From NCBI GenBank assembly GCA_943704495.1, contig CALSCR010001975.1, forward strand, positions 1 through 31,933: DNA of 31,933 nt, read 5' to 3'. The position numbers and the translations under genes are program-made. Below are positions 10,401-22,400 of this stretch, in pieces. Numbering within the stretch: the first letter of the stretch is position 1; the number at the start of each line of letters is the position of its first letter. The notes under the pieces were generated by a model. The model was not told where the DNA came from and did not search any database. It saw only the letters and a program-made list of their open reading frames with translations. Source of the stretch: Pigoraptor chileana. Its lineage: Eukaryota; Opisthokonta; Filasterea.

Positions 10401-13400
10401 ACACTTTGGGCTGACAATCGACAAACCCGTCCTCGTCACTGATGAGGTTGTTGTCGTCGCGGAACTCGTATCCGGGCATGCAGATGCAGTATCCGTCGGA
10501 AGACTGGAAGGCACGGAAGGCGCCCTTGCATGCACACGTTGTTGCGCCACCCGACGACTGCGAACTGCTGCCGCATGGCACGCACGCAGCCTGCGCATAC
10601 TTGTTGTTGTATGTGTTCTCCGGACACGATATGCACGCGGCCTTTGACGACATCAGTGCAAACGGCTGGTAGGTTCCTGGATCGCAAGCCAGCGGGTACC
10701 CGGACCCCTGCGGACAGTAGTAACCGGCGGGGCACGGGTATCCGTTGTCCGTGGCGTTGGCCTGGGGCATCGCCGTTTTGGCACCCGCGAGGCAGACATA
10801 GCCGGGGTCGCAGGGGCTGCATTCGGTTCTGTTTGGCTGGGCGCCAAAGTATCCCGGTGGGCACAAGCGACATGCAGTGTCAAAGGAAGTGCGGTCGACG
10901 CCGTCCGGAGAATAATACCCGAGCGGACACAGTGTCGGGAATGACTGTCCCGTAACACAGTAGTGTCCGATGGGGCACTGCTGCGGCTCGACCGAGGCAG
11001 GCGGGCAGAACGATCCGGCCGGACACGTGATGCGCACTGCGGGAGTCGGGCAGTAAAACCCGCCGGGACACGGCTTCTGTCGGGAACTGCCCACAGGGCA
11101 CCAGTTTGGCTGGTCACATGACCGCAGCTCAAGCGTCGAGTTGGAGTCGCAGAAGAATCCCGCGGGGCACGCATAGCAATCTGCGACAGACGCAGCGCCG
11201 CTGTCGTTCCTGTACGTGCCGTCCGGACAGCGCACCGGAAGGAGGGTGCCTGCAGTGCAATAAAACTCTGCCGGACACGGGGTGGAATTGAACGACGCCA
11301 TTGCCTCGTACAGGCACCAGAATCCGGCGGGGCATATGTTGCAATCGGCCATGCTCTTTCCTCCACGGTAGTCAAGATAGGTGCCGTTGGGGCACTTGAA
11401 CGGCACCTGCGTATCAAACGGGCAATAGTGGCCCTCGGGACACAGCTCAGGAATTGGATTGCGGCCCGTGCACACGTATCCGGGCTGACACGGCGTGCAG
11501 TCGCTGGGTTTTGATGCCCCTTCCCCAATAATCACAGTGTCGTTGGAGCATAGCGACGGCTGCACTGCCCCCTCGAGACAGTAGTGTCCCCACGGGCACG
11601 GCCCTCCAACGGCAGGCTTCGATCCGTCTGGCGTGGGCGTATCGCTTCCTTGAAGACACAGGTACCCGGCCTCACAAGGCCCTGTTATTAAGCCCGCCCG
11701 GCAGTACTGGCCCGTGACGCAGAGACGGCACTGCGATGCCGTTGTGAGACCTGTGGTGTTACCGTATGTTCCGTTGGGACAAAACGGCGGATATGAGCTG
11801 CCAACCTCGCAGAAATAGCGCACCGGGCACGGAAGCGGGGTCGTTGTCGTTTGCTCGCACACAAATCCCGCGGGGCACGGCTTGCACGCTGTCGCACCCT
11901 CGGCGTCCTGGAAGGTGCCTGCGGGACACGGCGTCGCCACGGACGTGCCATTGCCGCAATAGTGACCCGTGGGACAGAGGAGTGACGCCGGATTGGGAAC
12001 CGAGACAGGGACAGTTCCAGGACAAACGAATCCACCCCAGCACAGTGCAGTGGGTGCGCTGAGGCCGTCCTGCGCGCAAAATCTTCCCGGTGTACAGATG
12101 ACGCAGTCGACCGAATTGGTGGCGCCAGTGTCACGCCGCATGTAGCCGGCAAGGCACTTTGTGGGCGTCGTGGTGCCGTTGAGGCAGAAATGCCCCTTCG
12201 GACAGACACCGTTCGTCGTAAACGACGGCGAAACATCACCAAAGGGATTGGGAACTTTTGATGCCGTTGCGCAGTAGAAGCCGGCGTCGCACACGCTCGT
12301 GGGTGCAGTGAGACCGGGCCTGTCACAGTAGAATCCGCGATCACAAGCAGCGCATTGCGATGCGTCCTGGAGGCTAGCGAGTGGACTGTATGTACCCGCG
12401 GGACAGAGCGCCGGGTTGCTTGTGCCTGCGGGACAGTATGACCCGGCGGGGCACGACACCGGCGACGTCATATTGGCAATGGGGCACATGTTTCCGGCGG
12501 GGCATTGCAGGCACGAGGCGAGCCCCTGAGTTGGCGCGTACGTTCCCGGTGGGCAGGGCTGCTCTATCGTGGCTCCCGATGGGCAGAATCGGCCAGCAGG
12601 GCAAATGTACCCGCCCTCGGCAGCCGTGCTCGGGTTTGAAATGACTGCACCGCGCACGCAAACGTATCCACCGCTGCACTTGAGCGCAGACGGCGCTGTG
12701 GCTGCCGATGCCGGACAAAAAGTGCCGGAGAGACAGGGCACACAGAAAGTGATATTTTGGTTGCCACGGGTTGTCGAAAACGAACCGACAGGGCAGGGCG
12801 TCGGTGAACTGCTGCCCGCGGGACAATAGAACCCGGCGGGACACCTGTTGCCCGTCGTGCCATCCGTCGGCGCCTTCACGGACGCGGATGATAGGCAGAA
12901 ATAGCCGGCGTCGCACAGGCCGGTGGGGCGAGTTGTCCCCGCAGTGTCGCAGTATTTGCCGCCACTGCATGGATTGCAGTCCGACGAAGACGTACGCCCG
13001 GTGATGTTGCTGAATGTTCCGACTGGGCACGCAAACTGCGTCGCAAACTGAGTGCCGGGTGGACAGAAATATCCCGCGGGACACGACGAGGAGTTGAAGT
13101 TGACAACACCCCCCTGCGAACCATCGCAGAAGTAGCCCTGGGGACACTGCTTGCACGTGCCCAGGCCGACTTCGTCCTGGTAGGATCCAGACGGACACGG
13201 CTGTGGAAGCGCAGATCCTTCAACACACGAGCTGCCCGCCGGACAGACAAAGTCCGGCGGCGACGGAGTGACCTGACCGGGCGGGCAAAAGTATCCAATG
13301 GCGCACGTGCCCTTGGGAGCAGGGAGGCCAAAGTCGTCGCAAAAGAACCCGGATGTGCACGGGAGACAGGATGACGAGTTGACGCTGTTGTAGCTAGGAT

Positions 13401-16400
13401 TGAATGTCCCCGGAGAGCACGGTTGCGGCGAGACGCTTCCGGATGGACAGAACGCTCCGGCGGGACAAAAGAAGCCTGTCACAGTGTCGACCGGGTTCGG
13501 GATGGTAGCCCTGACGATGCAGTAGAAGCCAGCATCGCAGGGTCCCGCCGGCGCACTCATAAGAGGAGACGGACAATACTTGCCGCCGTCGCACTCGTGG
13601 GGGAAGGCCGTGCCGTTGGGGCAGTAGAATCCCGCGGCGCATCCATTGCCGGTGCCGTCGTTGGGAGGGTTGGGCACGGAGGCCCCGCCGGAGCAGTAGA
13701 AGCCGCCGAGACAGCGTCCCGTGGGTGCGGTAAGGCCCGCCCCTTCGCAATACGAGCCTCCAGTGCAAGGGCGACAGTCACCAATGCTCATACCCCCGGT
13801 GCTCGGATTAAAGGTGCCGGCGGGACAGGGGAACGCCGTGGAAAACGTTGTACCCGCGGGGCAGTAGAAGCCGGCTGGACACGGCTGGTTCACAAAGGTT
13901 GTCGAGTTTGCGAGGCAGAAGTATCCCGGCGGACAAATAGTGCAGTCCTTCTGCCGGGGTAGCGAATTGAAGCGGCCCGCCGCACACCCCACCGGCGACG
14001 CAGTCCCATTGGCGCACGATGTGCCGGCGGGGCAAATTCCCCCGAGGCCAATATTCGCTGCATCGCCAGGATTCGGCACATCGACGCCCTGCTGGCAAAA
14101 GTACCCACTCCAGCAACCACCGGTGGTTGCGGTTGCCGCAAGCACGCCGCAAAAGCGACCTGCATCGCACTGGCGGCACTGTGCTGACGACGACAAGCCT
14201 GTCTGTGGACTGTACGTTCCTCTCGGGCACGGCTGCCAGTTGCTGCCCGTCTTTGATGGACAGAAGGATCCCGCCGGGCACGGCTGTGCGGATGTGCGGG
14301 AAATACAAAAGAAGCCCGAGGGGCAGTCCAGACACGAAGCAGCCTGTGTGACGTTCATGTACGTGCCGTCCACGCACGGCACGGGCGATGGCGAGCCCGT
14401 AGGACAGTGGTTTCCGATCGGGCATGTTCCGGCAACGGGTGAGTCCGTCTTTGCGCCGCCACTGCAGTAGAATCCCTGGCGACAAAGCCCTGCAGGTGCG
14501 CTGAGGCCGAGCGTATCACAATAACGGCCGGGCGTGCAACTGGTGCACTCGCCAGCGGAAGTCCGTCCCGTGACATTCGAGAAAGTGCCGATGGGACAGG
14601 GCGTCGGATTGACAGTGCCTGCAGTACAGTAGGCACCGACAGGGCACACGTCTCCATACGACTTGCCCACAGGCACTGCTTCCGGCGAGCCAGCCTTGCA
14701 GAATGAGCCTGCCGCGCAGAGTCCAGACGGCGAGGTGAGTCCGGTCTGTGCGCAGAAAGAGCCTGCGAGACACGGCGTGCATTGCGTGATGTTCACGAGG
14801 GATCCAACTGGAGCGTAGGTACCAACGGGGCAGCGCGGAGGCTCGGACGTGCCTGCCGGACAGAAGCTTCCCGCGGGACACGGCCCAAAGTCCAGCCCGG
14901 ATCCGGCGGAAGTGGAAGACGACGCCCCTCTCTTACAAAAGTACCCGGCGGCGCACGGTCCGGTCGGACTCGTGAGCCCGACAGACCCGCAGAAATTGCC
15001 GGCAGAGCAAGGCGTGCACTGGTCAACCGCAGTGAGCTTGACAGCCGCGCTAAAAGTGCCAGCCGGACAAGGAAATTTGGTGGCGAGTGGCGTGGCGTCG
15101 GGGCAGTAGAAGCCGGCAGGGCACGGCGATCCGCTGTAGTCCACAACCGCGCCAGCAACGCTCGCGTCGCAAAAGAAGCCAGCCGGGCATATTTGACAGA
15201 CGGATCCGCCCGTGGTGTTCCGGAAGGTCCCAGAGAGGCAGGGCACGGGCGCTGCTGAGCCCGCAGGGCAGCTGTTGCCGACTGGGCATGCGTACGCGGG
15301 AGGCGACGCAATCTTCTGTCCTTGGGGGCAGAAGTAGCCAGCGTCGCAGGGACCGGTTGGTTCGAGGAGTCCACTGTCTATGCAGAACATGCCCGCAGTG
15401 CAGTTGTTGCACGACGCAATGTTGCCGTTGCCCACCGCATTTGTGAACGTTCCAGGCGGGCACCGCGTCGGACTGGAGCTTCCTGGGGGACAGAAAGACC
15501 CTCCCGGGCAAATGTAGCCTGTCACGCCGTCCGTGGGGTCCGCAAAGCGAGCGCCACCAGAGCAGTAGAACCCTGCCGTGCAGTTGCCGCTGGGCGCGTC
15601 GAGGTTGTCGGCACCGCAAAACATCCCCAAGGGACACGCGATCGGAGCCATGGACCCAATCGGACAGTAGGACCCGACGGGGCAAGACCCACCAGTCGCG
15701 TCGACTCCGCCACTTCCAGGTGTAGGAGTGGATGCACCTCCCACGCAGTAGTATCCGCCCGAGCACGGGCCCGAGGGCGCAGTGAGGCCCGTGCCGTCGC
15801 AAGCTCGTCCAGCGGGACACTGTGAGCACTGTGCGGCTGCCGTCAGACCAGTCTTGTTGCTGAATGTTCCAGCAGGACAGGCGAAGCTTGAGGCGGCCAC
15901 CGTGCTCACCGGACAGAAGTAACCCGCCGGGCACGGCTTATCCACAAAGTCAACAGAGGCGTCTGGACAGAAAAAGCCCGCTGGGCACGGCACGCAGGAC
16001 GTGCTGCCGGTGGCCGATTGGTATGAGCCGGCGGCGCACGCTTGCGGGGTGACGGTGCCGTTGGGGCAAAAGTGGCCGGTGGGGCACACGCCTCCCGTTC
16101 CGAGGAATCCGGACACGGGTGCAAACGTATCCACCCCCGACTGACAGTAATGCCCACCCCAGCACGGACCCGCAGGCGAAGTCGCTCCCACAGACGGACA
16201 GAAAGTGCCGGCATCGCACGGAGTGCACTGCGCCGATGTCGAAAGCAGCGTATTGGCACTGTAGCTTCCACGTGGGCAGGGTACCCAGTTGGCTCCTGTG
16301 CCTACCGGACAAAAGTAACCTGGTGGACACGCCTGGATGTCCGTGCGGATCGTGCAATAGTAGCCCGCGGGGCACGTGGTGCATGCAGTCGCGCCCGTGA

Positions 16401-19400
16401 GATTCATATAGGTGCCGTTCTGGCAGGGCACCGAGTCGGCGACACCAGTCGGGCAGTAGCTCCCCACGGGGCAGATGCCTCCCGTCAGCCCGTCGATGGG
16501 GAAGCGGGTTGCCGCGCCACCAATGCAGTAGTATCCGGCACTGCATGGCCCGGTGACGGTTGCGAGTGCCTGTGTTTCGCACGAAAAACCCGCTGGACAC
16601 TTGGCACACTGCGACACAACGGCGAGTCCCGTGACATTCGAGAGCGTTCCAGCAGGGCATGCAAGCGGTACCACTGTTCCCAATCCGCAAAAGTAGCCTC
16701 TCGGGCACACGTCACCATACGCCTTTGCTACGGGCGACGATTCTGGCGATCCCGTCGTGCAGTAGTGACCTGCGCTGCACAGGGCAGTGGGCGCAGTGAG
16801 TCCCTGCGTCGCACAGTACGATCCCGATGTGCATGGCGTGCATTGGGCAGAGTCTTGGAGGCCAGGAGTGTTGCTGAATGTGCCAGTAGGACACGGGAGC
16901 GGGTCCACGGTCCCAGGCGCGCAATGGCTTCCGGCGGGACAGACATTGGCATTCGCACCCTCGGTCGGCGTGGATGTCTTTGCGCCGAGCTTGCAAAAGT
17001 AGCCCGCATTGCAATTGCCAGTGGGCGCGGCGAGGCCGGATGTGGCGCAGTATTTTCCGGCCGTGCAAGGCGTGCACTGGGCGACATCCAACAGGCCAGT
17101 AGCCGCACTAAATGTGCCAATGGGGCACTTGAACTGCGTGGCGAGGCGTGTGCCTGCCGGGCAGAAGTGGCCCGCGGGGCATCTAAACGACAGGTAGTCC
17201 GACACTGCAGATGTCGAGTTGTCGCAGAAGAAACCCGACGGACACGTGAGGCAGCTCGTCTGCAACTCTTGGTCCTGATAGAATCCGGCGTAGCATCGGA
17301 TCGGTGCCGCCGTTCCGTTGGGGCAAAAATGGCCGGCGGCACATTTGAAACTTGCAGGTTGCGGGTCGCTCTGTCCGCTGGGACAATAGTAACCTCCAAA
17401 ACAGAGGCCGTCCGGCACGACGGCGCCATTGTTCTTGCAGTACATACCGGGCGTGCACGAGAGGCAGTTGGCCACAGCCGTGTTACCAGTCGACCCACTG
17501 AAGGTACCGACATCGCACGCGATTGGAGCAGAGGCCCCGGCAGGGCAATATGACCCGGCGGGACACAGTGCGCCAGTAGTGCCGTCCACCGGCGAGGCAA
17601 CAGACGCACCCAACGTGCAGTAGAAGCCGGCCTGACAGGGACCACTGACTGCGCCTAGATTGTCCTGCTGGCAGTAAAAGCCGGGATCACACGGCTTCAT
17701 TGCGATGGAGCCCGCAGGACAATAGTTCCCGGCGGTGCAATGTCCGCCAGTGCCGCCGTTTGGAGGTGTAGCGGACGTGGCCCCGCCCCTGCAAAAGTAG
17801 CCCGCGTTGCAGAGACCACTCGGTGCTGAGAGGGCTGTGTTACCGCAATAACTTCCGGCCGTGCATGAGCGACAGTCACCCAGTGATTGACCACCCACGT
17901 TGGGGTTGAACGTGCCGACTGGACACGGGTTGGCGAGGGAGGCTGCAGTACCTTTCGGGCAAAAATATCCGGCGGGACAGGGTGTCGATGCGAAATTGGT
18001 AGCACTCGCCAAGCAAAAAAACCCTGCAGGGCAGTCCAGACACACCGACTGGCCCGTCAGTGAATTGTACTTTCCGGCGTCACACCCGCGGGGTGCAAAC
18101 GTCCCATTGGTACAAGCAAATCCGACCGGACATATTCCCCCGACACCTCGGAAGCCCGAAGTCGGATTTGGCTGGTCGACGCCGCTCGCGCAGAAAAATC
18201 CCGCCCAACAAGAGCCAGCGGGGGAGATGGAGGCCGGGTCTGAACAGTACATTCCACCGTCGCACTGCCGACACTCATTTGTCGAGGTGAGCTTTGTGAG
18301 AGGGCTGTAGGTGCCCGGAGGACAGGGCTGGATGTCGGCGCCCGTGCGAGCCGGACAGAAATACCCCGCGGGGCACGGGACGGGGTTCACGCGCGAGGTG
18401 CAGTAATATCCGGCGGGACACGGGTTACACACGGTCGCCTGCGTGACGTTCATGTACGTCGCATTGCCGCACGGGATCGGCAGGGAGCTTGCGAGGGGGC
18501 AGTAGCTTCCGATTGGACACTCGTTGCCAGTGACGCCGTCTATGGGAGCATCCGTAGAGGCCCTGGATGTGCAGTAGAACCCGGCCTTGCAGTCGCCGGT
18601 CACCGCAGAAAGGCCCTGCGTCGCGCAGTACTTGCCTTCGGTGCACGCCGCGCAGCCAGCAAGGCCCGTGACGGAGGTCAAGGGGTTGAACGTGCCAGCG
18701 GGGCAGGGGACAGGCGCCGATGAGCCCTGTGGGCAGTAGTTTCCAATCGGGCACGTGCTTCCCCACGCCTTTGCGACCGGCGCATCTTCAGGCGACGATC
18801 CCGAGCAAAAGTGGCCTGCGCGACACGGACCACTCGGTGACGTCGTCCCTCCCGCGCAGAAAAAGCCTCCGGTGCAGGCCTTGCACTGTCCAGCCGACTG
18901 GAGGGCGCGAACATCTCCAAACGTCCCCGCGGGGCAGGGCTGAGGTTCAGCGCTGCCCAGGGGACAGAAATTCCCCAGTGTGCACGTGTCGGCATCGCTG
19001 CCCTCTGTCGGAGTCGAAGTCTTGGCACCCGATCTACAGTAATATCCCGCGTTGCAGTTGCCAGTAGGGGCCGTCAAACCGGTGGTCGCGCAGTACTTAC
19101 CGCTCGAGCAAGGCGAGCACTGCGACGAATTCACAAGACCCACTGCGCTGCTGAACGTGCCAATAGGACAACGGAATGCGTTGGAGAATTTGGTACCCGA
19201 GGGACAGTAGCTTCCCGCGGGGCACGGAAACTGATTGAACGTAACCACAGCCGCAGTCGAGTTGTCGCAGAAATAGCCTTCGGGGCAAGTCTTGCAGAAC
19301 GACGCACCAGTTTCATCCTGGTAAGTACCCGCGCTGCAGCGTATCGGGCTCACCGACCCGCTGGGGCAGTAATTTCCGGCAGGACAGATAAAGTCGATGG

Positions 19401-22400
19401 GATTTGGAACCGTCTGCCCCGGTGGACAGTAGTAGCCTTCCTGGCAGAGCCCCAACGGCGATGACAGCCCGGCATTCGCACAGTATCGCCCGGCCGTGCA
19501 CGCAAGACACGAGCCAGAGTTGATATTACCTGTGCCTGGGCTATACGTTCCACTGAGACACAGCTGGGGGCCGGTGCTGGCGGCCGGACAAAACGATCCC
19601 GCGGGGCATTGGTTTCCGGTAATGCCGTCCGTTGGATTCGGGATGGTAGCGTTGCGTACGCAGTAAAACCCAGCGATGCACGTCCCTGTTGCGGCAGTGA
19701 GTCCGTCCGTCGCGCAGTAGCTGCCCGCGGGACAGCCAAGCGGCTGCGTGACGCCGGGAGGGCAATACGTTCCCGCACGGCACTTCCCGCCAACGATGGG
19801 GCAGAAATCCGACGCGCACGTATTTGGCGCGTTGACGGTGGACTTGCCACTGCAGTACCATCCGCCAGCACAATTGCCTGTCGGTGCGGACAGTCCAGCG
19901 GTGGCGCAGTACTTGCCCGCGGGACAGTCGAGGCAGTCGGAGAGCGTTGTGCGGCCCGTCAGAATGTTGAACGTTCCGGCAGGGCACGGGAACTGCGCTG
20001 CCAGCGTCGTCCTTTCCGGGCAATAGTACCCTGCGGGACACTGGTTTGCCGTGTGATTGGTCGTGCCTGCCGGGCAAAAGAAGCCCGCCGGACACGCAGT
20101 ACATGCAGACAGTCCAGGAACATCAGCGTAAAATCCGGCCGCGCAAAGCGTTGGGGAGGACGCGCCCGCAGGACAGTACGAGCCCGCCGGACACACGCCA
20201 CCGGTGACGCCGTCTATCGGTGTCGCCTCACGTGACCCCCGCGAACAGTAGTAGCCAGCCGTGCAGCGGTCCGTGGGTGTGGTTTGGTTGCCTTCGGCGC
20301 AGTACATACCCAGATCGCATTGCGTGCAGTTGTTGATCGCCGTGTTGAAGTAAGTTCCCGAGTAGGTACCTGCGGGACATGGCTGTGGCACAGTGCTTGC
20401 CAAGGGACAGTAGTAGCCCGGGGGACACGGCCCGCCCGTCCCAGTGTTCCACCCCTGTGGCGACGCCTGATTGACACCGACAGAGCAATAAAACCCCGCT
20501 GTGCACGGTCCAGACACCGCGGACAGTCCCGTTTCCGCACAATACTTGCCAGCATCACATGGCGTGCATTCACTTTCGCTTTCAAATCCCGACGACTTCC
20601 CGTAAGTTCCCATTGGACACGGGTTTTGTGTCGCGTTCGTCGACCCGTTCAGGCAGAAATAGCCAACCGGGCACGTGACAGGAGCGGCCGTGCCGGTGCA
20701 GTACGAGCCCGCCGGGCACGTGGCGCACGTGGGGTTGGCGGGCGTCGTCGTGTAAGTCCCGGCCAGACACGGCGTTGGCGAGGTCGACCCCTCGGGGCAG
20801 TAGTAACCGGCAGGACACGGAAGCCCACCGTCCGCAACGCTTCCCGGAGTGGCGGTTCTCGCCGAGAGGGTACAGTAGTAACCCGCCGCACACGGTCCCG
20901 CGGGAGCAGTGAGTCCGCTCGTGCTACAGAACTTGCCCGGGTCACAGGACGTGCAGTCGGTGGCGTTCACGAGCCCAAAGGCATTCGAGTACGTGCCGAC
21001 TGGGCACGGGATGGGCGAGGGAGTACCAAGCGGACAGTAACTTCCCCGCGGACATATATCTCCATAGTCCACATCCGGCCCGGCGACAGGCGCGCGCAGC
21101 TTGGAGCCACCGTAACAAATGTAGCCTGCCTCGCACGCACCCTGGGGTGCCGTCAGCCCACTACCCTCGCAGTATTGACCGGCGGGACACGAAAAACAGC
21201 CCGTGGAATTCGACAAGAGTTGCGACGTTGAGTATGTTCCAGGAGGACAGAGAGTAAAAATTAGAGCACCTTCCGGGCAGAAGCCTCCCGATGGACACGG
21301 TGTGGGCGCAGTCATGGCTTGATCCGGACAGTAGTAACCTGCCACGCACGGACGGCAAGACGACGAATTTCCAGCCGGTTGATAATTACCTGCATCGCAC
21401 GGAATGGGCGCCGACTGTCCGCTGGGAGAATAAAATCCCGCGGGCGTGGCAAACTGGCGGGGGTGCTTGGCGCCGCCCGTGCAGTAAAAGCCGGGGTCGC
21501 AGGGACCCGTCGGAAACGGCAGCCGCGCGTTCGCACAATAGTAGCCGGGAAGGCAGTCAAAGCAGTCCTGGAATGTCGACGCTCGCGACGTGTTGCTGAA
21601 TGTGCCAATAGGGCACGGGAGCGATTCGCACGACCCCGCTGGACAGTAGCCTCCGCGCGGGCACACGTCGCCCGTCACTCCGTCCGTCGGCTGGGACGTG
21701 TTGGCACCGCTGATGCAGTAGAACCCGGGATCACAGATGCCGCGGGGAGAAGTAAGGCCCTTCGAGTCACAGTAGTATCCGCACGGACACGCGAGACACT
21801 CGGCGTTGGTGGACAAGCCCGTCGTGTTGCCAAAGCGACCAAAGTGGCACGGGATCGGATCGGCAGTTCCCGTCGGACAGTAGGAGCCCCGCGGGCAAAT
21901 CAGTGCATCCCCGGTACCGATCGGGCAGTAGTAGCTGGCAGGACACGTCACGCAGGCGGTGACGTCGGGTGTTCCCGTGACGTTTGTATACGTTCCCCCT
22001 GGACACGGCTGCTGACGCGGACCATACGCACCAATCGGAATGCTAGTAATGACCACATTTGTCACGTTGGTCTGGCAATAATAACCGGCGTCGCAAGGTC
22101 CCGTGACCGATACGCTTCCCTCGAGGCAGTAGGATCCCGCGGTGCACGCAAGACAGCTGGCAAGAGCGACGCCGCCGGCCGACGGATTGAAACTGCCAAT
22201 GGGACACGGCACAGGAAGGGGCGCGGCGGCCACACAGTAGTGGCCGGCAGGGCAATCAATCGCATCAGTCAGCTGAGTGAGCGATCCGCCGCAGTATTTT
22301 CCAGCGGGACACTTCCTGTTTGCACGCATGGTCGCATCACTCGTCGTGTTGCTGTCGCAGTAAAACCCCGCGGGACACGCAAGGCACGCCGACATGCCCA

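Noticed and set aside
13400-17560. Several plus-strand open frames of 170-500 residues opposite the GCC array
   Set aside because: The periodic cysteine codons and GC-rich third positions of gene A keep the opposite strand open. The products are R-, A- and T-rich low-complexity shadows.
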